In this document: piece after piece, positions 9,956 through 19,350 of the stretch
Numbering within the stretch: the first letter of the stretch is position 1
How the letters are laid out: each line of letters starts with the position of its first letter
Source: Rubrivivax sp.
Lineage (GTDB): Bacteria > Pseudomonadota > Gammaproteobacteria > Burkholderiales > Burkholderiaceae_C
Direction: 5' to 3'
DNA: 64,000 nucleotides
Assembly: GCA_030653385.1 (NCBI GenBank)
Contig: JAURZM010000033.1
Span: 62,001-126,000, forward strand
The notes under the pieces: model-generated
What the model saw: the letters and a program-made list of their open reading frames with translations, nothing else
What the model was told of the DNA's origin: nothing
Databases searched by the model: none
Position numbers and translations under genes: made by a program

Positions 9956-9989
9956 AGGCCTGCGTTGTGAAACGCAGGCCTTTTTCTTT
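9956..9989 (+). terminator. Rho-independent terminator after groEL
   Basis: Perfect 11-bp stem (9956-9966 paired with 9971-9981) around the loop GTGA, running into TTTTTCTTT (9981-9989). It lies 96 bases after the groEL stop and 38 bases before the next gene. Confidence 0.92.
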
Positions 9990-10026
9990 GATCGAAAGCG
10001 CCACAGCAGCCCATAATTTTGCTCAT

Positions 10027-11655
10027 ATGGCTCTCTCCCCGGTCTCCCAGCTGTTCCAGCAATTCGTCGAAGACGAATTGCTGCGCGCACCGCTGCTCTT
10101 CGACCAACTGCTCGACGCCGTCGCCGACGAGGTGCGAAACGGCTTGCCGGCCATGCCCACGCCCCAACGCACAGCGGTGGCCGACCTGGTGCAGGCCCTG
10201 CCGGTGCAGCGCCTGCGCATGGGCGACTACTTCATGCATTCCTTGCGTGAACAGGTGCAGACAGAACTCTCGCGCCAGGCCCCGAAGCCGGACAAAAAGC
10301 CCGACAAGCCCAAGACACTGGCGCTGGTGGATGAAGAAGAAGTCGCCATCGACGTCGAGCTCTCGCACACCATCGAAGCCATCAAGAGCGTGGCTGAATA
10401 CGAACTGCGCGAACTGCAGACCTTTACCTCGGCCATGGTCGGCGACCTGGAGATGGCGCGTGACCACAACCCCTTCCGCGCCGAAACCTGGGCCCGTGCG
10501 GTCTGGAACTCGGCGCAGGCACTGCCGCTGTCGCGTGGCCACCAGGTGGCCTTCATGCGCCACGCCTCGAAGCCGCTGGCACAGTTGCTGCGCACCAGTT
10601 ACGCGGCCACCACCTCGCGCCTGGAAGGCATGGGGGTCGAACCGGCGGCTTACCGCACGCTGATCCTGCCCAGCGGCTCGCGCCGGGGCGGGCGCTCGGT
10701 CGAGACCACCTACACACCCGACCTGTACCGCATGAGCGAGACCATGCCGGCACCGCTGGACACCGCCAGCGGCGTCAGCCTGAACAGTCCGCAGCGGCAG
10801 CCCACGGGCCGCGAGAACTGGCGCGAGGTGGCGCGTGGCACCACGCAGCGTGCCGACCGCCAGGCCATCGAACTGGTCAGCCGCCTGTTCGAAGCCATGC
10901 TCGCCGACAACCGCGTGCCACAGGACGTGACGGTGCTCATCTCGCGCCTGCACGGCCCGGCCATGCGCCTGGCCCTGCGCGACCGCACGCTGCTCGACCA
11001 GGGCAAACATCCGCTGTGGCGCTTCGTCAACCAGCTCGTTTTCGCGGCCGAAATGTCGCCCGATGCGGCCGACCCCGAACGCGTGATGCTGCTCAGGCTG
11101 GCGCAGGCCACCATCGACCAGCTGGCCAGCGAACCGGTGCAGAACTCGGGGCTCTACCGCTGGGCGCTGGAAAGGCTGGACGCTTTCCTGCACAAGCGCC
11201 TGACCCGCCGCCTGGCCAGCGTGGCCACACAGGTTGGCTCACTGCAGAAGCTCGAAGACAAGCTAGGCGACAACCCGGGTCCGCCGTCCACGATGAGCGG
11301 CCCGCTGGACTTCCACCAGCTCGACACCGTGCCGGCCGAATTCATGGAAACGGTGCCGCCGACACCGCAGCCCGGCAACAGCGCAGCCGACTGGCTGAAC
11401 GGCCTGCGCGCCGGCAACTGGGTGCGCATGTTCTTCAAGGGCCGCTGGCTGCAGGCGCAGCTGTTGTGGACCGGTGAAAGGCGCGAGTTCCTGCTCTTCG
11501 GTGACGGCGCATCAGACGACAACTGGGCGGTGCGCAGCGGCGCTTTGTTGATGATGCACGGCAACGGCCTCATCAAGACATTGAAACAGCGCTCCATCGT
11601 CGGCAGCGCCGCGGCCAAGGTGCAGGAGCAGGTGGGCGCGGCCAACGCCGCTTGA
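10027..11655 (+). CDS. DUF1631 family protein
   Basis: 542 residues from ATG 10027 (MALSPVSQLFQQFVEDELLR). The open frame extends further upstream only through the terminator, so the later ATG is preferred. No signal peptide or membrane segment; largely helical and charged. The C-terminal part, LRAGNWVRMFFKGRW, then LLWTGERREFLLFGD and later IKTLKQRSIVG, resembles the small beta domain at the end of DUF1631 proteins, which are beta- and gamma-proteobacterial proteins of unknown role, some linked to cyclic-di-GMP or surface traits. Many family members are longer (700 or more), so this is a short form. Monocistronic: terminator upstream, convergent hydrolase gene 9 bases downstream. Confidence 0.7.
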   Translation: MALSPVSQLFQQFVEDELLRAPLLFDQLLDAVADEVRNGLPAMPTPQRTAVADLVQALPVQRLRMGDYFMHSLREQVQTELSRQAPKPDKKPDKPKTLALVDEEEVAIDVELSHTIEAIKSVAEYELRELQTFTSAMVGDLEMARDHNPFRAETWARAVWNSAQALPLSRGHQVAFMRHASKPLAQLLRTSYAATTSRLEGMGVEPAAYRTLILPSGSRRGGRSVETTYTPDLYRMSETMPAPLDTASGVSLNSPQRQPTGRENWREVARGTTQRADRQAIELVSRLFEAMLADNRVPQDVTVLISRLHGPAMRLALRDRTLLDQGKHPLWRFVNQLVFAAEMSPDAADPERVMLLRLAQATIDQLASEPVQNSGLYRWALERLDAFLHKRLTRRLASVATQVGSLQKLEDKLGDNPGPPSTMSGPLDFHQLDTVPAEFMETVPPTPQPGNSAADWLNGLRAGNWVRMFFKGRWLQAQLLWTGERREFLLFGDGASDDNWAVRSGALLMMHGNGLIKTLKQRSIVGSAAAKVQEQVGAANAA

Positions 11656-11664
11656 TCCCCGCCT

Positions 11665-12564
11665 TCAGTCCAGCAGCGACTGGATCAGTTCGGCCACGCG
11701 GTCAGGCTGTTCGTGCACGATCCAGTGCGATGCTTCGGGCACACGCCGCACGTCGAGTTGCGGCACCCAGTGCTCCAGACCGTTCAGCAGGCCCGGCAAC
11801 AAGGCCTTGTCCTGCTCGCCCCACAACAAGGTGGTGGGCACCCGCACGGTCACGGCTTCGTCGGGCAATTCCAAGCGGTGAAGCGCGTCGTCGGCGCCCA
11901 GCGGTGGCCGCAGCGGCGAGGCGCGGTAGTAGTTGACCGGCCCGGTCAGGCCACGACCGCCGTTGTGCCAGGCGTCCTGGTATTGCTCACGCAGCCCAGG
12001 AGTCAGCCAGTCCGCATCACCGAAAAAAGGCCACAGGCGGCGGAAGCCGTCTTCGGCCAGCCGCAGGTGCGCGTCGGGCCGGCACAGGAAATTCATGTAG
12101 GCGCTGGCCACCTGCTGCTTGTGGTCGTGCTTCAGCTCACGCAGGAAAGTCGCGGGGTGCGGCGAGTTGACGATCAGCAAGCGGCGCATCAGCTCGGGCC
12201 GCTGCGCCGCCAGGTTCCAGGCCAATGCACCGCCCCAGTCGTGTGCCACCAGCAGGTCCAGCGGCGCACCCAGGGCTTCGATGGCCGCTGCGACGTCGGC
12301 CACCAGGTGCCTGGGCCGGTAGGCCGACACCTCGGTCGGGGCGCTGGACCCCGGGTAGCCGCGCAGATTGGGCGCCACGCAGGCGGCTTGCGGCGCCACC
12401 CGCGCCATCACCTCGTCCCACACGAAGGCGGCCTCGGGAAAGCCGTGCAGCAGCATCACCCGTGTGCGGCCGAGGCCACTGCCCCGGCAGGCCAGCGTGA
12501 TGCCGTGTGGCAGGCTCAGGTCGAAGCGACGCACCGGGTCGGTGTTCAGCTTGGGTGTATCCAT
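11665..12564 (-). CDS. Alpha/beta-fold hydrolase (epoxide hydrolase / haloalkane dehalogenase-like)
   Basis: 299 residues. LLHGFPEAAFVWDEV near residue 38 is the oxyanion-hole HG(F)P motif. VAHDWGGALAW near 108 gives an aspartate nucleophile (D-W-G-G), which points to epoxide hydrolases, haloacetate or haloalkane dehalogenases rather than serine esterases. DRV and EASHWIVHEQPD near the C terminus supply the catalytic His. Cytosolic; natural substrate unknown. Its first 19 bases overlap the end of engB, so the two are probably co-transcribed from engB. Confidence 0.82.
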   Translation of the reverse strand: MDTPKLNTDPVRRFDLSLPHGITLACRGSGLGRTRVMLLHGFPEAAFVWDEVMARVAPQAACVAPNLRGYPGSSAPTEVSAYRPRHLVADVAAAIEALGAPLDLLVAHDWGGALAWNLAAQRPELMRRLLIVNSPHPATFLRELKHDHKQQVASAYMNFLCRPDAHLRLAEDGFRRLWPFFGDADWLTPGLREQYQDAWHNGGRGLTGPVNYYRASPLRPPLGADDALHRLELPDEAVTVRVPTTLLWGEQDKALLPGLLNGLEHWVPQLDVRRVPEASHWIVHEQPDRVAELIQSLLD

Positions 12565-13244
12565 TGGTGCAAGGCCACCGCGGCGTCGCCCAGGCCCAGG
12601 CGGGACAGGGCAGAAAAAGGTGTCACGCCGATGTCCGAGCTTTCGGTGCTGACTTCGCCCAGCACGTCCTGGGCGGCCCGCACCGCCGTCTGGGTTTCGC
12701 TGCGGTTCAGCTTGTCGGCCTTGGTCAGCAGCGTCAGCAGTTTGACCTGTCCACCCGCCAGCCGGGGCGCCAACAGGGCCAGCAAGCGGCGGTCGAGGTC
12801 GGTGAAGCCCAGGCGCGAGTCGATCATCAGCACCACGCCGAAGAGGTTGCGGCGCAGTTCCAGGTACTCGGCCATCACCTCCTGCCAGCGCAGCTTGGCG
12901 GCCCGTTCGACGGCCGCGTAGCCATAGCCAGGCAGGTCGGCCAGCAGCGCGTCGGGCGCGTCCTTGGGACCCACCTCGAACAGGTTGATGTGTTGCGTGC
13001 GCCCGGGTGTGCGAGAGGCAAAGGCCAGGCGCTTTTGCTGCGCCAGCCGGTTGATGGCGGTCGATTTGCCGGCATTGCTGCGGCCCACGAAGGCGATCTC
13101 GGGCAATTCACCCGCGGGCAGCTGGTCCAGGCGGCTGGCGGTGGTCAGGAAACGGGCGCTGTGGGTCCAGGCCAGGGCCGCCTTTTCAGCAGCGCTGGGC
13201 AGTTCCGGCGGGCCGCCGACCGGAGTCCGAAAGGGGGTTGTCAT
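12546..13244 (-). CDS. engB: Ribosome biogenesis GTPase EngB/YsxC
   Basis: 232 residues, slightly longer than the usual 200-210 because of a short N-terminal extension. The G1 motif GRSNAGKST lies near residue 53, G3 DLPGYGYA near 99, and G4 TKADKLNR near 164. This TRAFAC-class GTPase is needed for 50S subunit assembly. The gene is divergent from cytochrome c4, as often seen in beta-proteobacteria, and overlaps the downstream hydrolase gene by 19 bases. Confidence 0.94.
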   Translation of the reverse strand: MTTPFRTPVGGPPELPSAAEKAALAWTHSARFLTTASRLDQLPAGELPEIAFVGRSNAGKSTAINRLAQQKRLAFASRTPGRTQHINLFEVGPKDAPDALLADLPGYGYAAVERAAKLRWQEVMAEYLELRRNLFGVVLMIDSRLGFTDLDRRLLALLAPRLAGGQVKLLTLLTKADKLNRSETQTAVRAAQDVLGEVSTESSDIGVTPFSALSRLGLGDAAVALHQWIHPS

Positions 13245-13363
13245 GGTGCATTGTAAAATTCCGTGGTTTGTGTCCTGCCAAGGCGGGAAACAAGTGCCCT
13301 ATCGGCGCCCCGCCCTGCCCCGCCACCCTGCATTGCCAGCCTGCCCGTTTGAAAGCCCGCCGC

Positions 13364-13999
13364 ATGAAGTCGCCCGTCGCCCTGACCCTGTTGGCCCCCC
13401 TGGCCTTGAGCCTTGCCACGCTGTCCTTCCAGGCCGCTGCCGCCGAAGCCAAACCGGTCTTCAAACCCGACCTGGCCAAGGGCCAGCAACTGGCCACCAC
13501 CTGCCTGGCCTGCCACACGGCCGATGGCACACGTGGTGTGCCGGCCAACCCGATCATCGCGGCCCAGCACCCGGACTACATCGTCAAGCAGCTGATCGAG
13601 TTCAAGAGCGGCAAGCGCAAGAACGCCGTGATGCAGGGCATGGCAGCCATCCTGTCTGAAGACGACATGAAACACGTGGCCGCGTTTTATGCCAGCAAGC
13701 AGTCCAAGCCGGGTTTTGCCAGGGACAAGGACACCGTGACGCTGGGCGAACAGATCTGGCGCGGTGGCATCCTGGGCAAGGCCGTGCCAGCCTGCGCGGG
13801 CTGCCACAGCCCCAACGGCGCCGGTGTGCCTTCACAGTACCCGCGCATCGGCGGCCAGCATGGCGACTACACCGAAGCGCAGTTGCTGGCCTTCCGCTCG
13901 GGCCTGCGGGCCAACAACGCGCAGATGAGCACCATCGCGGGCAAGATGAACGACCGCGAGATCAAGGCCGTTGCCGACTACGTGGCGGGCCTGCGGTAA
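13364..13999 (+). CDS. Cytochrome c4-type di-haem cytochrome
   Basis: 211 residues from ATG 13364 (MKSPVALTLLAPLAL), with a signal peptide ending near AAAAE; the longer frame from 13238 lacks a sensible N terminus. Two class I haem domains are present: CLACH near residue 47 and CAGCH near 145, each followed by its own PxxIAxQ or PRIGGQH segment and distal Met region. Cytochrome c4 carries electrons from the bc1 complex to terminal oxidases in the periplasm. Divergent from engB. The next genes encode the System II haem-attachment apparatus, a functional match. Confidence 0.9.
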   Translation: MKSPVALTLLAPLALSLATLSFQAAAAEAKPVFKPDLAKGQQLATTCLACHTADGTRGVPANPIIAAQHPDYIVKQLIEFKSGKRKNAVMQGMAAILSEDDMKHVAAFYASKQSKPGFARDKDTVTLGEQIWRGGILGKAVPACAGCHSPNGAGVPSQYPRIGGQHGDYTEAQLLAFRSGLRANNAQMSTIAGKMNDREIKAVADYVAGLR

Positions 14000-14026
14000 C
14001 GACTGTTGCCAGCTTTTCCAGCACCT

Positions 14027-14051
14027 GAAGGCCGGTCTTGCACCGGCCTTC
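14027..14051 (+). terminator. Hairpin after the cytochrome c4 gene
   Basis: Ten-bp perfect stem (14027-14036 with 14042-14051) around CTTGC, 27 bases after the stop. No uniform U-run follows, so it may attenuate or protect the transcript rather than end it; resB begins 25 bases later. Confidence 0.5.
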
Positions 14052-14076
14052 TGACCGTTTGTCGACCCGCTACCCA

Positions 14077-16224
14077 ATGAACCGCGTGATGGCTGTATCC
14101 ACCTCTGGCGTTGACGTGAAACTGGGTTCGCGTCGTTTTCGCGAAGCGCTCGAGCTGGTGTCGTCGATGCGCTTTTCGATCTCGCTGCTGTCGGTGATCT
14201 GCATTGCCTCGGTCATCGGCACGGTTGTCAAGCAGAACGAGCCGCTCAACAACTACGTCAACCAGTTCGGCCCCTTCTGGGCCGATGTCTACGGCGCAGT
14301 CAACCTGTACACCGTGTACAGCGCGCCCTGGTTCCTGCTGATCCTGGCTTTCCTGGTGCTGTCCACCAGCCTGTGCATCGCGCGCAACCTGCCCAAGATC
14401 GTGGCCGACTGGTCGCAGTACAAAGAAGGCATGCGCGAACAGGCGCTGAAGGCCTTTGCCCACAAAGGCCAGGCACGGGTGGCGGAACCCCAGGCTGAAG
14501 CCTTGCAGCGTGTGAGCGCGTTGCTGGTGCAGCAGGGCTGGCGCGCCAAGGTGCAGCAGCGCAACCACGGCGTGATGATTGCGGCGCGCAAGGGCCGCAG
14601 CAACAAGATCGGCTACCTGGCGGCGCACTCGGCCATCGTGCTGATCTGCGTCGGCGGCTTGCTCGATGGCGACTTGTTTGTGCGCACGCAGATGGCGCTG
14701 CTGGGCAAGAGCACCTTCAGCGGCGGCGGCCTGTTCACCGACGTGCCACCCGAGCACCGCCTGTCGGTCAACAACCCCACCTTCCGCGGCAACCTGTTTG
14801 TGCCCGAGGGCGCCCGTGCCGGCGTGGCCGTGCTCAACATGCCCGGCGGCATGGTGCTGCAGGACCTGCCCTTCGATGTCGAACTCAAGCGTTTTGTCGT
14901 CGAGTACTACGCCACCGGCATGCCCAAGCTCTTTGCCAGTGAAATCGTCGTGCACGACAACAACACCGGCAAGTCCTTCGAGCACAGGGTCGAGGTCAAC
15001 AAACCGGCCTTTCACGAGGGTGTGGCCATCTACCAGAGCAGCTTCGACGACGGCGGCTCGCGGGTGAAGTTGCGCGCCTTGCCGCTGGGCCCGGGCCAGG
15101 CTTTTGATGTCGAGGGCACGATCGGCGGCAGGACCGAGCTGATGTCCACCGGGCCCAAGGGCGAAGAGCGCGTGACGCTGGAATTTGCGACGTTGCGTGT
15201 CATCAATGTCGAGAACATGAGCGCCGCCGCGGGTGACACGGCCACCGACGTGCGCAAGGTCGACTTGGCACAGGCCATCGACTCGCGCCTGGGCGCCGGC
15301 ACCAAGGTGATCAGCAAAAAAACGCTGCAGAACGTGGGGCCGTCCATCACCTACCGCTTGCGTGATGGCGCCGGCCAGGCGCGTGAGTACCAGAACTTCA
15401 TGTCGCCCATCGAACTGGAAGGCAGCAACGTCTTCCTGGTGGGCGTGCGCGACAACCCGCAAGAATCCTTCCGCTACCTGCGCATTCCGGCCGATGAAAA
15501 CAGCAAGCTGGACGGCTGGCTGCGCTTGCGCCAGGCGTTGAACGACCCGGCGCTGCTGGACCAGGCGGCACGCCGCTACGTCGCTCTGGCCGCGCCGCCC
15601 GACCGACCCGACGTGGTCGAACAACTGACCGGCACCACACGCCGTGCGCTGGGCCTGTTTGCCGGCGCCGAAAAAGGCAAGGCCGGGGGCATGCAGGGCC
15701 AGAACGTCAGCGGGCTGCAGGCATTGGCCGACTTCATGGAGACCTCGGTGCCCGAAGCCGAGCGCATGCGCTTGTCCGAGGTGCTGCTGCGCATCCTGAA
15801 CGGCTCGCTGTTCGAGCTCTTGAACCTGACGCGCGAAAAGGCCTCGCTGCCAGCCCTGAAACCCGGCCCCGAGGCCGAGCAGTTCATGACCCAGGCCGTG
15901 ACCTCGCTGTCCGACAGCTACTTCTACCCCTCGCCCCTGGTGTTCCAGCTGACCGACTTCACCCAGGTGCAGGCCAGCGTGTTCCAGGTCGCACGTGCCC
16001 CTGGCAAGAACCTGGTCTACCTGGGTGCCGTGGCGCTGATACTGGGCGTTTTCATGATGTTGTACGTGCGGGACCGTCGCCTCTGGGTCTGGCTGCAGGC
16101 CGATGCCGACGACGCCGGCCACACACGCATCAGCACCGCCTTGTCCAGCACCCGCCGCACCCTGGATGGCGACGCCGAATTCGAACGCCTGAAGAGCGCC
16201 CTGCTGAAAGAGAGCTCCGCATGA
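14077..16224 (+). CDS. resB: Cytochrome c biogenesis protein ResB (System II)
   Basis: 715 residues from ATG 14077 (MNRVMAVSTSGVDVK). N-terminal part: RFSISLLSVICIASVIGTV and a second membrane segment (SAPWFLLILAFLVLST), then a third near residues 180-200. A large periplasmic domain of about 400 residues follows, and a final membrane segment near 650 (LVYLGAVALILGVFMML). This is the ResB topology. With the CcsA-type partner it delivers and attaches haem to apocytochromes c. It follows the cytochrome c4 gene and overlaps the partner gene by four bases (ATGA at 16221-16224). Confidence 0.92.
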   Translation: MNRVMAVSTSGVDVKLGSRRFREALELVSSMRFSISLLSVICIASVIGTVVKQNEPLNNYVNQFGPFWADVYGAVNLYTVYSAPWFLLILAFLVLSTSLCIARNLPKIVADWSQYKEGMREQALKAFAHKGQARVAEPQAEALQRVSALLVQQGWRAKVQQRNHGVMIAARKGRSNKIGYLAAHSAIVLICVGGLLDGDLFVRTQMALLGKSTFSGGGLFTDVPPEHRLSVNNPTFRGNLFVPEGARAGVAVLNMPGGMVLQDLPFDVELKRFVVEYYATGMPKLFASEIVVHDNNTGKSFEHRVEVNKPAFHEGVAIYQSSFDDGGSRVKLRALPLGPGQAFDVEGTIGGRTELMSTGPKGEERVTLEFATLRVINVENMSAAAGDTATDVRKVDLAQAIDSRLGAGTKVISKKTLQNVGPSITYRLRDGAGQAREYQNFMSPIELEGSNVFLVGVRDNPQESFRYLRIPADENSKLDGWLRLRQALNDPALLDQAARRYVALAAPPDRPDVVEQLTGTTRRALGLFAGAEKGKAGGMQGQNVSGLQALADFMETSVPEAERMRLSEVLLRILNGSLFELLNLTREKASLPALKPGPEAEQFMTQAVTSLSDSYFYPSPLVFQLTDFTQVQASVFQVARAPGKNLVYLGAVALILGVFMMLYVRDRRLWVWLQADADDAGHTRISTALSSTRRTLDGDAEFERLKSALLKESSA

Positions 16225-17573
16225 ACACCACCACCCTCGAAATCGGCCGTGGCGGCAATCCGCTGGCGCGGCGCAGCGCCTTCGACTGGGCTTACGCCCT
16301 GCTCATCGTGCTGGGGGCGGGCTACGCCTTCCAGCGTGACGGCAAGTCGATGAATGTCTACGAAGTCAGCATCCTGGCGGGTGCGGTGCCTTCGCTCATT
16401 GCACTGGGCTGGTTCTGGGGGCCGCTGCGGGCACTGTCCATCGGCGTGGGCGCACTGGTGCTGATGGCCATTGCGCTGTACATGAAAACGCCTGACGACT
16501 TCGGCGCCGACCTGGCCGCCGCCGACAAGGTTTTCCTGCTCAAGTACTTCCTGTCCAGCCAGAGCGCGATCCTGTGGATGAGCCTGCTGTTTTTCATGAG
16601 CACGGCGTTTTACTGGATCGGCCTGTTTGCGCGCCTGGGCGCCGGTGGCAGCGACAACACCGCGCTGCGCATCGGCACCGGCCTGGCCTGGGCCGCGGTG
16701 GTGATGGCGCTGGTGGGTTCGCTGGTGCGCTGGTTCGAAAGCCACCAGATCGCACCCGACATCGGCCACATCCCGGTCAGCAACCTTTACGAAGTGTTCG
16801 TGATGTTCTGCTGGATGACGGCGCTGTTCTACCTGTACTACGAACAAATCTACAAAACCCGCGCGCTGGGGCCCTTTGCCATGCTCATCGTCAGCGCGGC
16901 GGTGGGTTTTCTGCTCTGGTACACGGTGATCCGTGAAGCGCATGAAATCCAGCCGCTGGTGCCCGCGCTGCAGAGCTGGTGGATGAAGCTGCACGTGCCG
17001 GCCAACTTCATCGGCTACGGCACCTTTGCCATCGCCGCGATGGTGGCCTTTGCCTACCTCATCAAGTCGATGGCCGCCGAAACCCGCTGGTGGAAGCTGG
17101 CGCCGCTGTGGCTGCTGGGCGTGGTGCTGTGTTTCGAGCCGCTGGTGTTCCGCCGCGGCGCGGCGGAAAGCGGTGCCTACTGGTTCATCTACTTCGGCAT
17201 CAGCGCGCTCGTGGTGGCGGCCATCATCTCGGCACGTCGCCACATCGGCCAGCGCCTGCCCAGCTTCGAGGTGCTGGACGACGTGATGTACAAGTCCATC
17301 GCGGTGGGCTTTGCCTTCTTCACCATCGCCACCATCCTGGGCGCTTTCTGGGCCGCCGAAGCCTGGGGCGGTTACTGGAGCTGGGACCCGAAAGAAACCT
17401 GGGCCCTGATCGTGTGGCTCAACTACGCGGCCTGGCTGCACATGCGGCTGATGAAGGGCCTGCGCGGCACGATCTCGGCCTGGTGGGCCCTGGTAGGCTT
17501 GGCGATCACCACGTTTGCCTTCCTGGGCGTGAACATGTTCCTGTCGGGACTGCACTCCTACGGCGAACTGTAA
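16221..17573 (+). CDS. ccsB: Cytochrome c biogenesis protein CcsB/CcsA family (System II haem handling)
   Basis: 450 residues, polytopic, with about eight or nine hydrophobic segments. The tryptophan-rich WWD-type motif WGGYWSWDPKETWAL near residue 385 is the signature of haem-handling proteins CcsA/CcmC/CcmF. Conserved histidines occur in HIPVSNLYEVF and in LHSYGEL at the C terminus. It works with ResB to export and ligate haem to CXXCH sites in the periplasm. ATGA overlap with resB shows coupled translation; msrP follows after 57 bases. Confidence 0.92.
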   Translation: MNTTTLEIGRGGNPLARRSAFDWAYALLIVLGAGYAFQRDGKSMNVYEVSILAGAVPSLIALGWFWGPLRALSIGVGALVLMAIALYMKTPDDFGADLAAADKVFLLKYFLSSQSAILWMSLLFFMSTAFYWIGLFARLGAGGSDNTALRIGTGLAWAAVVMALVGSLVRWFESHQIAPDIGHIPVSNLYEVFVMFCWMTALFYLYYEQIYKTRALGPFAMLIVSAAVGFLLWYTVIREAHEIQPLVPALQSWWMKLHVPANFIGYGTFAIAAMVAFAYLIKSMAAETRWWKLAPLWLLGVVLCFEPLVFRRGAAESGAYWFIYFGISALVVAAIISARRHIGQRLPSFEVLDDVMYKSIAVGFAFFTIATILGAFWAAEAWGGYWSWDPKETWALIVWLNYAAWLHMRLMKGLRGTISAWWALVGLAITTFAFLGVNMFLSGLHSYGEL

Positions 17574-17630
17574 GAACCGGGCAGCAGGGGCCGACTGGCC
17601 TGCTTGCACCCCGCAAACCAACGGCACGCC

Positions 17631-18614
17631 ATGCATTTCATCCAGGACCGCGGCTACAACCATCACGTGGCGTCGGAGATCACGCCACAAGCTGTCTACC
17701 TGCGCCGTCGCCAGCTGATTCAGGGCCTGGCAGCCGGTGCTGCCGCATTGGCCCTGCCCACGCACCAGGCCAACGCACAGACGGCGCGCCCCGGCAAGCT
17801 GGCCGCGCTACCCACTGTTCGCAGCACCGTGGCGGGCGCCGTCACGATGGAAAAGGCCACGCCTTACACCGACGCATCCACGTACAACAACTTCTACGAA
17901 TTTGGCACCGACAAGGCCGACCCGGCCCGGTACGCCGGCAGCCTGAAAACTCGGCCCTGGACGGTGGCCGTCGAAGGTGAGGTCAAGAAGCCCGGCAACT
18001 ACGACCTGGACACGTTGCTGAAGCTGGCGCCGCAGGAAGAGCGCATCTACCGCATGCGCTGCGTCGAAGGCTGGTCGATGGTGATCCCGTGGGTGGGCTG
18101 GTCGGTGGCCGAGCTGATCAAACGCGTCGAACCCACCGGCAAAGCACGCTTCGTGCAGTTCGTGACCCTGGCCGACAAGGCGCAGATGCCGGGCTTGAAC
18201 TCGGGTGTGCTGGACTGGCCCTATGTCGAGGGCCTGCGCCTGGACGAGGCCATGCACCCGCTGACGATGCTGGCCTTTGGCATGTACGGCGAGGTGCTGC
18301 CCAACCAGAACGGCGCGCCGCTGCGCCTGGTGGTGCCCTGGAAGTACGGCTTCAAGAGCGGCAAGAGCATCGTCAAGATCCGCTTTGTCGAACAGCAGCC
18401 GAAGACCAGCTGGGAAGAAGCGGCGGCCAGCGAATACGGCTTCTACTCCAACGTCAACCCGAAGATCGACCACCCGCGCTGGAGCCAGGCCACCGAACGC
18501 CGCATCGGCGAAGACGGCCTGTTTGCGAAGAAGCGACCAACTTTGATGTTCAATGGCTACGAGCCCCAGGTCGGGCAGCTGTACGCCGGCATGGACCTGA
18601 AGAAGTTCTACTGA
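17631..18614 (+). CDS. msrP: Protein-methionine-sulfoxide reductase catalytic subunit MsrP
   Basis: 327 residues from ATG 17631 ([12 protein letters not shown]). A Tat signal is visible near residues 24-45 ([13 protein letters not shown], then ALALP). The mature protein shows [21 protein letters not shown] (Mo-ligating Cys of the sulfite-oxidase-type fold) and [13 protein letters not shown]. It binds molybdopterin and repairs oxidised methionine in periplasmic proteins, receiving electrons from the quinone pool through MsrQ, encoded 28 bases downstream. The longer frame from 17604 adds nine residues without support. Confidence 0.94.
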   Translation: MHFIQDRGYNHHVASEITPQAVYLRRRQLIQGLAAGAAALALPTHQANAQTARPGKLAALPTVRSTVAGAVTMEKATPYTDASTYNNFYEFGTDKADPARYAGSLKTRPWTVAVEGEVKKPGNYDLDTLLKLAPQEERIYRMRCVEGWSMVIPWVGWSVAELIKRVEPTGKARFVQFVTLADKAQMPGLNSGVLDWPYVEGLRLDEAMHPLTMLAFGMYGEVLPNQNGAPLRLVVPWKYGFKSGKSIVKIRFVEQQPKTSWEEAAASEYGFYSNVNPKIDHPRWSQATERRIGEDGLFAKKRPTLMFNGYEPQVGQLYAGMDLKKFY

Positions 18615-18642
18615 CCGCCTGCCGGGCCCCGCTGGCCGCGAC

Positions 18643-19242
18643 GTGAACAAGCTCTTGCTGCACCCGGCGGCCAAGCCGCTGATCTTCGGGCTGTGCCTGC
18701 TGCCACTGGCCTGGCTGGTGTGGGGCGCGGTGGCCAACACCCTGGGCGCCAACCCGGCCGAAACACTGATCCGCAGCACGGGTGACTGGACGCTGCGATT
18801 CTTGTGCCTGACGCTGGCCGTCACGCCCTTGCGCCAGGGCTTTGGTTGGTCAGCCCTGGCACGCTTGCGCCGCATGCTCGGGCTCTTCACCTTATTTTAT
18901 GGCGTGCTGCACTTCCTGTGTTTCGCCTGGCTCGACATGGGGCTGGACCTGGCGGCCATCGTGGCCGACATCCCCAAGCGGCCCTTCATCCTGGTGGGCA
19001 CCATGGCGCTGCTGCTGATGCTGCCGCTGGCGGCCACCTCGTTCAACCGTGCCATCAAGTGGATGGGCGCGGCTCGCTGGCAGATGCTTCACCGTGCGGT
19101 GTATGCGGTGGCGCTGCTGGCGCTTCTGCATTTTTTCTGGATGCGCGCAGGGAAAAATGACTTTGGTGAGTGGAGCGTGTACGCATTGGTCGTGGGTGCA
19201 CTGCTGGGCTGGCGGCTGAAGCGCCGATTCAGCGCGCGCTGA
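18643..19242 (+). CDS. msrQ: Haem-binding membrane subunit MsrQ
   Basis: 199 residues; the start is GTG at 18643 (NKLLLHPAAKPLIFG). About six hydrophobic helices are present, with RSTGDWTLRFLCLTLAVTPL, RRMLGLFTLFYGVLHF and WQMLHRAVYAVALLALLHF supplying haem-ligand histidines typical of the ferric reductase-like domain. It passes electrons from quinols to MsrP. Gene order msrP-msrQ is the conserved pair. Confidence 0.94.
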   Translation: MNKLLLHPAAKPLIFGLCLLPLAWLVWGAVANTLGANPAETLIRSTGDWTLRFLCLTLAVTPLRQGFGWSALARLRRMLGLFTLFYGVLHFLCFAWLDMGLDLAAIVADIPKRPFILVGTMALLLMLPLAATSFNRAIKWMGAARWQMLHRAVYAVALLALLHFFWMRAGKNDFGEWSVYALVVGALLGWRLKRRFSAR

Positions 19243-19350
19243 CGCGCAGCGCGGCCGAGCCGACGGGTCATATCCCACGTCCGCAGGGTTGTGGTTGTGG
19301 GGCCGCAGGCAGACAGTCCTTGAAGCCGTTGGCCGCACAAAGGGACCGTC

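Noticed and set aside
13978..16122. 714-codon open frame antisense to resB
   Set aside because: Composition is that of an antisense shadow (His, Gln, Gly, Val rich) with no family features; resB explains the region.
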